From: Asterionellopsis glacialis
Lineage: Eukaryota > Bacillariophyta > Plagiogrammaphyceae > Rhaphoneidales > Asterionellopsidaceae
Direction of reading: 5' to 3'
NCBI GenBank assembly: GCA_014885115.2
Contig: WKLE02005695.1
Span: 1 to 21,918 of the forward strand
DNA length: 21,918 bases
The notes under the pieces: model-generated
Databases searched by the model: none
What the model was told of the DNA's origin: nothing
What the model saw: only the letters and a program-made list of their open reading frames with translations
In this document: piece by piece, positions 9,767 through 21,918 of the stretch
How positions within the stretch are numbered: position 1 is the stretch's first letter
Layout of the letters: each line of letters opens with the position of its first letter
Program-made: the position numbers and the translations under genes

Positions 9767-10925
9767 GATTCATGTAGATGCTCTTTGGTTTAGATTCAAA
9801 AGCATTTGGACAATCTTCAATTACCAAAACACAATCACCAAGGGACTCAAGTGGAACAGCATGGTACACAGGATTTCCAAGATCAGTATATTCCAATGCT
9901 CACCATTCAGTGAGTACACTATCCTCCTGGTTGTCATTATCAGTACAAGAGTGAACAATTGCAAGTTCCTCTGGTGTTCCATCACTATTTGTTTGGGTAA
10001 CAAATGCAAGAATTTTGCTGGGATACATGTCAGTACCATACATGTCTTCCTCTAAAATACTGGTGCTGACAGATGATTCATTTTATCTTTAGTTGCCTAC
10101 TTTGAATATGCAACCATTGCAATTATGGACATTTTGGTTTCTCTTTCCTGTTCTATTATTAATATGAACTGACCGTGTGTTATCCATCAAGTTAGTTGTG
10201 GTTAAAAATGTCACCTTAAAAATTTCACCACAACTCAGTCATACCAAGAACTTCAGATCTGTAGTTGGATGTGCCCTAATACATTCCCCAGAACTTTGTC
10301 CCAGCTCAGTGTGAAAGGATATGACATCTCCACTGGATAATCCTGGGAATAGCATCTTCATCAACTGAGTCCTTCTTAAGACAGAAGGCAGTGGTTCCAC
10401 CAGACCCTGGTATTTGGTGGTAGTGTTACACTAGTAAAGACATTTGAACCCTTTTTTCTCTTATATCCAATGGTTGATAGAAAATCTGGAAAGTAGGTTT
10501 GATTGGAAAATTGGATGAGCCAGAATATACCTCATCATCATCATTGTTTATATCCTTGGTTTTTATTAAGTTGTTCAATACTTTTGAGTACCTTCCCATT
10601 TGTATTCCATCAATTCTTCCAAAATAATTGACAGATTGCTTCAAAAATACAGCCCCACTTCTTTTTTGGGCAGTTCTTGAAACAAGTTTTACATAACCTT
10701 GTGATGACACTCACCATCAGATGCAATGAAGTTGGTGGGGTAACCATACTTTCCAGTATCACAAACTAAGTGTAAAACTTCATGGAACTTCTGTAGTTTC
10801 CACCCATTACCATGGTTTTGGTGGACTGTGTTTTTCATCATGTCCATTAGAAGCCTCACTGATTGTTGGGCCATTTGCTGTTTGGATATTGCTTCTGATT
10901 CATGAAGATTGAAGATGACCCCAAG
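9700..10925 (-). pseudogene. remnant of a transposon-associated protein
   Basis: Read on the minus strand from about 10925. A first block contains AISKQQMAQQSVRLLMDM, NHGNGWKLQKFHEVLHLV and GYPTNFIASDGE. A frameshift near 10700 leads to VKLVSRTAQKRSGAVFLKQS. After about 350 decayed bases come RAHPN-like and EVLGMTELW-like scraps. Then follow YPSKILAFVTQTNSDGTPEE, AIVHSCTDNDNQEDSVLTEW, a stop, and LGNPVYHAVPLESLGDCVLV, ending ELWEVEFTSASGY with a stop near 9708. The layout (KFH...LH..., E..HK, TQ+R, then YP.KILAF and VHSC blocks) resembles a repeated diatom protein family that I associate with DNA transposons, from memory only. At least two frameshifts and several stops make it non-functional. 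Assignment to a transposase superfamily would be a guess. Confidence 0.5.
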
Positions 10926-11280
10926 AAATTGGTTTTTTTGGGTTTACGTAAAAATAATAGGTTTGCTTTGCATTAAAATAGGAATTAATTGCCATCATGA
11001 TGACATTTTAAACAATAATTTGACCAAGGCACAAGACACAATTTGTTGAGAAATTTGAAAATGACATTTCAAATAATAATTTGATAAACCAGCAAAATTC
11101 AATTTGGTGAATGAATTTGAAGGGAAAATTCTGGAACATTTAATTTACTAATTTTAGTAGGGCAGTTGAACTGGAACAATTTGGAAGTTCAACTGTAGCA
11201 ATTTGGAATAAATGCAGGGAATTAAATGGAGAGACAACACAATTTAATCTGTTTCAATGGAAAGTTCCTTAAATTTTGGA
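10926..11280. other. AT-rich non-coding debris
   Basis: No coding signal. Two imperfect copies of ATGACATTT-AA-AATAATTTGA occur near 11000 and 11060, and two copies of CAATTTGGAA occur near 11178 and 11200. Nothing else is visible. Confidence 0.5.
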
Positions 11281-11338
11281 TAAACATTGAAACAGTATTT
11301 AAATTTCCAGAAATTGAAAATGTCCAATGTGCATTGTT
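11281..11338 (+). repeat. 58-bp dispersed repeat, copy B
   Basis: Partner of 99-156 (46 of 58 identical, no gaps). It ends just before the LINE fragment that starts at about 11341, so it may be the piece of DNA into which that fragment was joined. Confidence 0.55.
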
Positions 11339-11340
11339 TT

Positions 11341-11560
11341 GCTCTTAGATTGTGGAGATACTTTACAAGAACAATTCAGGGTGGAGTTACAGAAACAGCA
11401 GCACAACTACAAGCTTGGTATGAAAACCTTCATCAAACAATCAGAACATTAGAAGCAAGACCTATATGTCTTCACCAGTGTCTTAAAAGAAGATACAAAA
11501 TAATTGTGCACCTAATCACCTGTTTCACAGCATCATTAGGACTGTACAAAATTGATTGAT
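11341..11560 (+). pseudogene. 3' fragment of a second LINE, diverged from the first
   Basis: From 11353 the frame reads WRYFTRTIQGGVTETAAQLQ and goes on to AWYENLHQTIRTLEA. This aligns without gaps to the very C-terminus of the intact-length ORF2 (WRYFTQSVQDRVNDSIHMLQ, AWYANLKTALTAMEE, about 8373-8476). W, RYFT, Q, V, LQAWY and NL are shared. The two differ at many third positions and many residues, so this is another lineage of the same LINE group and not a copy of the first element. Only the last 40 or so codons remain, as expected for a severely 5'-truncated insertion. The rest, to 11560, is an unrelated-looking reading frame or 3' tail. Confidence 0.7.
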
Positions 11561-12467
11561 TATTTAGCTTCTGGTAGATAGTTAATGATTTTTAAAAGTT
11601 TATTACACCCTGAACTTGTAGGAACATTCTTACTTTAGTAGTAGATAAATTTATTTTAGGAAATATTATTATATCAGTAGGTTATTTACATGTTATAAAG
11701 AGGACAGGATTGAAATTAGAATAATACTTGACTGATATGAATGACACAAAATGTTGGGATTGTTTGTTACCAACATGATTATTACCCAAAAATTGAAGAG
11801 AAGAATTCTGTACAAAACAGGATTGTTTGTTACCAACATGATTATTCCCTGCAAAATGTAGGGAAAAACACTGTAGTAAGTACATACTTTGTAAGAACTC
11901 CAGTGAGAATAACCTCAAAGCTTCATTCTCTCCTTGTCATGATGATTGTGAGCAAAATATAGTCATGGTTGCCAATTCCACATGTTAATGTTTGTATTAT
12001 TGACACAAGCAGCATTTGCCCTATGCTGCTAGTGTTGACGGTGGCACAACACAACAATCAGAAAATCAACGCACAAATGAAAAGAAGACTTTTGTTTGGT
12101 GATGCTAGTTTAAAGAGTTAGTTTTATGCTGGAGAAATCTGGCAATTTAATAAGAAGTAAAGAATCAGGAAATATTAGTAAATGGTAATCTAGGTGATTT
12201 TCCATGGTGGGATAGGTTGACTCTTGCTTGTTCTGATGGCATAACATACAAAACATTGATGTGATCTTGTTGGAAAATCTGTTTCTAGATGATCTATTAG
12301 CACACCATGCTCCTCCTACAGAGGAAGCTTGTAGTATTCTTATACTCTAGAACTCAAAGATTGTGTACCATAAGATATTAGAACTAAGATATCTCTGACA
12401 TGCCTAAAAAAAGCTTTAACCCTACCACCAAAGTTGCTGGCACCCTACTTACCTGCTAGGAACTAGG
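11561..12467. other. intergenic sequence, no gene seen
   Basis: AT-rich DNA with no convincing coding frame on either strand. It contains the 27-bp direct repeat at 11757-11846. The segment near 11560-11600 (GATTATTTAGCTTCTGGTAG) is faintly like the tail of the complete LINE near 8610-8640 and could be the 3' tail of the fragment before it. Confidence 0.5.
11757..11846. repeat. 27-bp direct repeat, 63-bp period
   Basis: Bases 11757-11783 and 11820-11846 are identical; each copy begins GGATTGTTTGTTACC and ends ATGATTATT. The 36 bases between them are unique. Origin unknown: a short duplication, or a pair of target duplications around a lost insertion. Confidence 0.8.
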
Positions 12468-12468
12468 G

Positions 12469-12511
<43 letters not shown>
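12468..12511. repeat. (GTT)14 microsatellite
   Basis: Fourteen perfect GTT units followed by GT. It lies about 610 bp upstream of the PHD gene start and outside any coding frame. Confidence 0.95.
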
Positions 12512-17032
<4,521 letters not shown>

Positions 17033-17346
17033 ATATCGAGATCTCTGAATCAACAGATGCAGGAAAAAAAATGTTGGGTACTAGCGGGTATAATGATGAT
17101 GTATAATACTACTAAGATAATTTTTGGTTTTATACCTGAAACAACTTTTACATATCTCTCTATAATGATGATGTATAATACTACTAAGATAATTTTTGGT
17201 TTTATACCTGAAACAACTTATACATATCTCTCTATAATGATTATGTATAATACTACTAAGATAATTTTTGGTTTTATACCTGAAACAACTTTTACATATC
17301 TCTCTTGTTTTTTCTTTGGGGTGCATCACTCGTTGAATATTGGCTT
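17033..17346. other. convergent intergenic region with both 3' ends
   Basis: These 314 bp lie between the stop codons of two genes that point toward each other, so polyadenylation signals for both transcripts must lie here or just inside the opposite gene. Two thirds of it is the 72-bp tandem array at 17089-17304. No AATAAA is visible on the + strand. Confidence 0.6.
17089..17304. repeat. 72-bp tandem repeat, three units
   Basis: Units start at 17089, 17161 and 17233 and are exactly 72 bp each. Unit 2 differs from unit 1 by one base (ACTTTTACA to ACTTATACA) and unit 3 by one base (GATGATG to GATTATG). Because 72 is divisible by three, open frames run through the array on both strands, which I treat as a by-product. 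GTATAA and TTATAC in each unit could pair into a weak stem. Confidence 0.95.
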
Positions 17347-20157
17347 TCAATACTTCAGTTTAATCCTTTTTTCTCTTGCAATTGGATCTTTGCAGATGTT
17401 ATGCTTCCTTTCATCGACACTACTACTAGATGAGAATGAAGAAGTTCCCAGATCAGCTTCCATCCGTGCTTTTTCTCTGAGTCGCTCCAAGTCATCCGCA
17501 CGTTTCCAGTCAGATGGAATTTGAAGATCGAATTGTTTTTTGGTTGGTTCAAGGTACGCATGACTCATACCATACGTAGCTTCCACTTCTTGAAGGTGAT
17601 GTTGAAGTGGACTTTTGATCAGATCTTGTTCGCGAATGCACTTTTTTCTAGATTGCCGCCACTCTTCTTCATCCCAATTAGGATCGGCACTACTTGGATT
17701 TTGTCTTCTTGTTGCATCTCGAAGGGACTTCTCTAGTTTCTTCTTATCCTTCTTGAGTCGACCACATTTATCCTCTAAAGCTTGGTTTCGTTCACGTAAT
17801 CTGTTGTTTTCTTGTTCAAGCTGTTCCATCCTTTTCAACAATGCTGCATTGTCCGCACCATCTTTATTCATTTGATTTTCTTCGTCGAAACACGCCCCCC
17901 GATCCACAATGTTCTTAGTGATCATCTTCTCAACTTTGTGAAATGTCCTTTGGCCCTTTTTCTTGGAGGCGTGCATAACTCTGTTGATAGTTTTCATGGG
18001 AGTTGCTTTCTTAAAATTGCTATTCGATTTTGACGATACACTATCACCCGCATAATAATTATCTTCATAATGATCGACCGATGGGGACTGAATTTCAGAC
18101 CAGGGGCTTCGAATCATTGGAGAAGCAGTTGCTATAGCTCTAACATGCGAAAGAGGGGTTGCTGTTTCATACGAGGAAACTCGCCCATGTGTAGCCCGTG
18201 TAGGCTCTTTCGAGGAAAGATCGGAAAGCCGAGACTTTATCTTAGGATATTTCATCTGTTGGGATAGAAGCCAATTGTTCGTTTCTTCCGTCGGTGGAGA
18301 AACTGCAGGTGATAAAAGTTCTCCAGTGGGAGCTTTGATATTTGGCGTCGAAGCAACTGACGCCATCATTGGTGTGAGAGTTTTAGTGTTTTCTCTGCCT
18401 TGGGTAGTTTCTCTCATGTCAACAAAATGTTCAGAGTTTGAATAAGTATTAGAACTTTTCTTTGCCACCTTGCTAGTGGGTGGCTTGTATTCAGGTGAAA
18501 AGGGCGGTGGTATTGGAGACAAGTTTTGAAGAGGAATTTCTGCTTCAGGGGGAGCAATCGGAGCAACAGGGGAGGGGGCCTCGCTGATAGGATCAAGAAT
18601 TGATGACGAGTGCTTATTCGAAGATGGTGTGCACTGTCTTCTCACGTTGATGCTATCTTTGGATCTATTCTTCTTTTTCAATCCTGTCTCAGCGGAAACT
18701 AATTTTTTCGGCGCTCGACCTGATCTCGTATCAGCAACATTATTATCGTTGGCCATTTTGAAAGCATCCGACAACATTTGTACTTCAGAGAGCATCGACT
18801 TTTTTTCTGCATAATCTCGATGACCTGGATAGGCAGTAATTAATACTGTCAGGAAAGTTTTCATGTCCAATGTTTGCTGCAAATGCCGTCCTGAAGCAGT
18901 AATTTCTTGATTCAACCTCCCAGTGGGCGAGAAGTACGGTTGAAGAAGCATTGTTAATTTCTGTTGGCGATAAGGAACCTTCTTCATGCTCATGTCATCG
19001 TTGGTATTATTCACTAATGACCGCACAGTGCTATTGTGCTGAATAGTACGAAGGCAATGCATCACAGCTGTGAGAGCTGTATTTGCTGCGACTGTATCTC
19101 TCAACCCTGAACTTCCTGTTCTAGTCTTTTTTCCACCTTCAATGCCCGCCATATCGAGTATCGTAACCGTTCCACCACAATGTTTTACAACAGTTTCTCT
19201 AGACAAGCGGTCTTGTTTCATAAGAACGGGCTGTAGGGTGATCAACGTATGGGCGCGAGGGTTCGCCTTTCCCACGAGTCCTACTATAATACCATTGGAA
19301 AAGCGACTTAATCCAGAGTGCACCACCTCCCGCGCCTCCGTGACATCTGTGCAAATACGGTTGGTAGGATCAACAATGAAGTCATATGTATCAGGACTTT
19401 GACTAATTTTCACGTCTGTGTTATCATCACGGCCACCCCCCACTTCAAATCTTGCTGCCATTGCTCGCACAGCAGGGCTTCTTCCACCAGCTTTTGTTGT
19501 GCCAGCGTGTGATCCCGACGAATCATTCATTAGCATGTCTTGCACCCGGTCGGTAGTTACGTGAAGCATTGTTATTCTAACCGCAAAAGAAACATTTCTA
19601 CTATCTCGAATGTGATGTTGTGACTGCGAAAAGAAGCTTTCAATCACATGCGGCACGAGCCCATCTTCTGTGTGGCTATTCTTGCGAGAAGTAGCTTTCT
19701 GACTGCCGAACACTGTATACGTCTTTCCTGTTTCTGCTACACCCATAGATATTAGAACATGATTCCGAAATATTTTTGACTGTGGGTCCATATTCCCATT
19801 AGCGATCTTCAATGGCTCAAATGCATCTCTTGCCATGTTGAGACCGACAGAATAATGAACTTTATCTTGAGTGGCAGTAGTGCCCAAAACGGAATCAAAA
19901 GAGTATTCCATTTCCTCGCCATCCTTCATAAACAAAGAAACTCCAGAGTCTACACTTCTACGACTTTTTCCATCCGGTGAACTCATGCGAGTAATAGTTG
20001 GGTGTAGACGTGCTACATTTCCCTCGCCTACTTCCAAAACGATTTGATCTTCTTCTTCCTTCTTTTTCAAAGGTCTGATTCGCAGAACAGATGAAAACTC
20101 AACATCTACAGCTTGGGTTGCAACAAGTCGAGACCCATGATGGTTTTGTGTCACCAT
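17347..20157 (-). CDS. divergent kinesin-like motor protein
   Basis: Predicted microtubule-motor relative of 936 residues, taken from the first ATG (20157). The open frame extends upstream to about 20208 and beyond but contains only a TTG, no ATG. Motor-like residues are about 22-473: SSVLRIRPL (first strand), YSFDSVLG, P-loop GVAETGKTYT (139-148; usual kinesin GQTGSGKT), EDGLVPHVIE, switch I region NPRAH (299-303; usual SSRSH), switch II DMAGIE (335-340; usual DLAGSE), NTALTAVMHCLRTI, VPYRQQKLTMLL, and a terminal strand FLTVLITAYPG. Residues 474-767 are Ser/Pro-rich with many SP and TP sites (possible proline-directed kinase targets). A coiled coil spans 768-818 (LLKRMEQLEQENNRLRERNQ), suggesting a dimer. 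The altered pocket makes normal ATP-driven stepping doubtful. I cannot assign a kinesin class. Confidence 0.85.
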   Translation of the reverse strand: MVTQNHHGSRLVATQAVDVEFSSVLRIRPLKKKEEEDQIVLEVGEGNVARLHPTITRMSSPDGKSRRSVDSGVSLFMKDGEEMEYSFDSVLGTTATQDKVHYSVGLNMARDAFEPLKIANGNMDPQSKIFRNHVLISMGVAETGKTYTVFGSQKATSRKNSHTEDGLVPHVIESFFSQSQHHIRDSRNVSFAVRITMLHVTTDRVQDMLMNDSSGSHAGTTKAGGRSPAVRAMAARFEVGGGRDDNTDVKISQSPDTYDFIVDPTNRICTDVTEAREVVHSGLSRFSNGIIVGLVGKANPRAHTLITLQPVLMKQDRLSRETVVKHCGGTVTILDMAGIEGGKKTRTGSSGLRDTVAANTALTAVMHCLRTIQHNSTVRSLVNNTNDDMSMKKVPYRQQKLTMLLQPYFSPTGRLNQEITASGRHLQQTLDMKTFLTVLITAYPGHRDYAEKKSMLSEVQMLSDAFKMANDNNVADTRSGRAPKKLVSAETGLKKKNRSKDSINVRRQCTPSSNKHSSSILDPISEAPSPVAPIAPPEAEIPLQNLSPIPPPFSPEYKPPTSKVAKKSSNTYSNSEHFVDMRETTQGRENTKTLTPMMASVASTPNIKAPTGELLSPAVSPPTEETNNWLLSQQMKYPKIKSRLSDLSSKEPTRATHGRVSSYETATPLSHVRAIATASPMIRSPWSEIQSPSVDHYEDNYYAGDSVSSKSNSNFKKATPMKTINRVMHASKKKGQRTFHKVEKMITKNIVDRGACFDEENQMNKDGADNAALLKRMEQLEQENNRLRERNQALEDKCGRLKKDKKKLEKSLRDATRRQNPSSADPNWDEEEWRQSRKKCIREQDLIKSPLQHHLQEVEATYGMSHAYLEPTKKQFDLQIPSDWKRADDLERLREKARMEADLGTSSFSSSSSVDERKHNICKDPIAREKRIKLKY

Positions 20158-20497
20158 CCCAATGAGATTCTTATTCCTTCCTCTTCTCGTCTTGGTGGAA
20201 GCAAACAATTTCGTTACTAGATTTCAATTGATGCAAGATAGTGATGGAGCAAGGAGCTTAGCTATGCAGATGAGATGATGAGATGATGATTGCTTGCTCT
20301 ACTGGAAGAGCCATCAAGAAGTTGGAAACGAGAATCGTGAGACGGGCGAGAAAAAAGTGACCGTTGTCAAAACCATTATGGGTTTCCAGTAGAAACTTAC
20401 GAAGACACACATACAAATTGACGTAAACACACACAGCATGTGACCTTGGGCCGATCATATCGCGTGACAAAAACGAAAACGAAACTGAGCACGCCCG
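20158..20497 (-). promoter_or_regulatory. kinesin 5' UTR and proximal promoter region
   Basis: Upstream of the kinesin ATG. The segment near 20265-20290 is a short GATGAGAT repeat. No TATA box is clear. Role assumed from position. Confidence 0.35.
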
Positions 20498-20661
20498 TCA
20501 GTTTTGTTTTTGTCGTCCAAAAAATCGTCCTTATCACGATACAAAAACAAAAATTAATTGATTATCAGCCCATTTTCAGTTTTGTATTACAAAACTGAAC
20601 CCTGTAAAACGACAAAACTGAAGCTCAGTTTTGTACTCGGGCAATGTCGTGACAAAACTGA
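20498..20661. promoter_or_regulatory. cluster of six TCAGTTTTGT motifs with two palindromes
   Basis: TCAGTTTTGT occurs at 20498-20507, 20576-20585 and 20625-20634. Its reverse complement ACAAAACTGA occurs at 20589-20598, 20612-20621 and 20652-20661. The second and third motifs form a perfect inverted repeat with 12-bp arms (20575-20586 and 20588-20599) around one base. The next pair forms 10-bp arms (20612-20621 and 20625-20634) around three bases. The cluster lies 340-505 bp upstream of the kinesin ATG. It could be an array of protein-binding sites or the remnant of a small foldback element; the sequence does not decide. Confidence 0.6.
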
Positions 20662-21660
20662 CCATACGGACACTGTGACACTCTTGCATAAAATCCATAT
20701 CCCTATCTTGACCAAACACCAAACACGCATAGGCCTACTGTGTAACGGCAACCCTTGAGAGACGACATGATGACAACAATGACACTAGCAACTACTACAA
20801 TCAAATTAACGACGGCGAGAACAAGACAAAAAAAAATCAAGCAAGGCAACAATAAAACTTTCATTTTGATGCTGGAGGATGATCATGTTGTTGGATAGAA
20901 TTGGAAGATTGCTGTTTCTCATTTTTCAACTCCATGAAGTATAAATTGATTGCATCGATTGTCATGGTCCGTCAATGGGTATCAAGTCCAAAATCATGGA
21001 AGGTACTGTGCGCGGAGAGCAACCCCTACTGACTCTCTGTTGCCCTATGCCGGTGCGCACGGCAGTCGGGTTACGACAATCAACTCAGGGATTACACAAA
21101 AAACAAGAGAAGACTTGTTTGTTGGTAATGTAAATTAATTATGACTAGTTTAAAAGAATTCTATTTTTGATAATGTTTGATAATTTGGAGGAAAGGTTAA
21201 GTAACCGGTAAAACCTCCATATTAGTCAGCCGAACTGCCACGTAACAACATTCCTTGAGTGATGCTGATGTCACAACAATCTGCCACATCATCATCATCT
21301 GTCCATCTCCAACAATCTGCCACATCATCATCGTCCGTCTGTCCACTATACTATTGTCTGTCCAACTGGCCTGTCTGTGCATGGATGCACGTATTAGCAC
21401 TATCATTAAGGATACAGTTCACATCGTGAGGTGTAGTGCATTCTCCCCCATGATTGAGCTATGCGTGCAATTACTTGCACTGGGAGTGCTGGTTTAGAAA
21501 TTGTGTTGTAGATGGCTTACTAGGTAAGCATTCTATTGAAGAATTTCCATCTTCAGCAGTTGTGGTAGAGTACTGTACGGAACACTGTAGCTTTGACAAA
21601 GGAAGAGGTGTAAGTACCGTATCCTGTAGAAGCTAATACGTTTGGTACAATTTGTACTCA
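20662..21660. other. intergenic sequence, no gene seen
   Basis: No coding frame stands out and no RNA gene is recognisable. Contents noted are an A9 run near 20828, GTATAAATTG near 20939 (TATA-like, with no gene following in the window) and the 36-bp-period direct repeat at 21274-21332. Confidence 0.45.
21274..21332. repeat. 23-bp direct repeat, 36-bp period
   Basis: CAACAATCTGCCACATCATC followed by ATC occurs at 21274-21296 and 21310-21332, identical in both copies. The separating bases contain CTGTCCATCTC, and related CTGTCC words continue downstream to about 21365. Confidence 0.85.
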
Positions 21661-21918
21661 ATTGTAATATATAATTTCTTCTATTCTTATCCACAATTTG
21701 CAATGACCAAAAGCACTGCTTTTGCACGATTGGCTTGTTTTGTCCTATGTACCTGTATCGTGTACAATGTACTGGTCAATACATGAGCCCGATTAATGAA
21801 TTGTAATATAGAATTTCTTCTATTATTATCTACAAGTCCAATGGATTTATGAGTGTGTCTAGTTAGAATTCTTTTTGAACCAAAAGCACTGCTTTGGCAC
21901 GATTGGCTTGTTTTGTCC
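21661..21918. repeat. direct repeat array running off the window
   Basis: Two blocks recur in the same order. Block 1 is 21661-21696 and 21800-21835 (36 bases, three differences). Block 2 is 21706-21745 and 21879-21918 (40 bases, one difference: CTGCTTTTGC to CTGCTTTGGC). The spacing of block 1 is 139 and of block 2 is 173, because the second unit carries about 34 extra bases between the blocks. The second copy of block 2 ends exactly at the window edge, so the array may continue. Confidence 0.9.

Noticed and set aside
17057..17524. 155-codon + frame and 89-codon minus frame with 24-residue repeats
   Set aside because: They arise because the 72-bp repeat unit is divisible by three. The + frame runs into the antisense of the kinesin gene.
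20158..20208. N-terminal extension of the kinesin by 17 codons
   Set aside because: The extension starts at a TTG, and no in-frame ATG lies upstream before a stop. A spliced upstream exon cannot be excluded, but nothing shows one.
21000..21080. Possible tRNA or small structured RNA in GC-richer DNA
   Set aside because: No T-loop consensus and no cloverleaf pairing; only a short GCAAC/GTTGC stem.
21274..21918. CRISPR-like array
   Set aside because: Only two units each, variable spacing, no cas genes, and a eukaryotic context.

Overview
The window looks like nuclear DNA of a unicellular alga, most likely a diatom or close stramenopile. The clues are two long intronless protein genes, a start context of the AAAATGG type, and transposon remnants that resemble repeated diatom protein families as I remember them. 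This placement is inference and I could not search a database.

Bases 1-9480 are nested repeats. An almost full-length non-LTR (LINE) retrotransposon lies on the + strand at 618-8665. Its edges are fixed by a perfect 16-bp target-site duplication (602-617 and 8666-8681). It carries a coiled-coil ORF1 (755-2742) and an ORF2 (2877-8479) with apurinic-type endonuclease, reverse transcriptase, RNase H and a Cys/His motif. Eleven in-frame stops, two frameshifts and two lost catalytic Asp residues show that this copy is dead. It was inserted into older, more decayed protein-like sequence whose two halves are about 152-617 and 8682-9480.

Bases 9480-12700 hold further debris. There is a 104-bp tandem duplication, a minus-strand remnant of a transposon-associated protein (about 9700-10925), a 3' fragment of a second, diverged LINE lineage (about 11341-11560), a 58-bp dispersed repeat shared with the far left edge of the window, a 27-bp direct repeat and a (GTT)14 microsatellite.

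Bases 12700-21918 hold two intact host genes in convergent orientation. The first (+, 13124-17032) encodes a predicted chromatin protein with a long low-complexity N-terminus, three SUMO-interaction-like motifs, an AT-hook, a SANT/Myb-like helical segment and a C-terminal PHD finger. The second (-, 17347-20157) encodes a kinesin-like protein with a strongly altered nucleotide pocket and a C-terminal coiled coil. Between their stop codons lie three copies of a 72-bp tandem repeat.

Upstream of the kinesin gene, six copies of TCAGTTTTGT in both orientations form two hairpin-capable palindromes. The right edge runs into another repeat that continues past the window. I see no RNA gene, no CRISPR array and no intact third gene.
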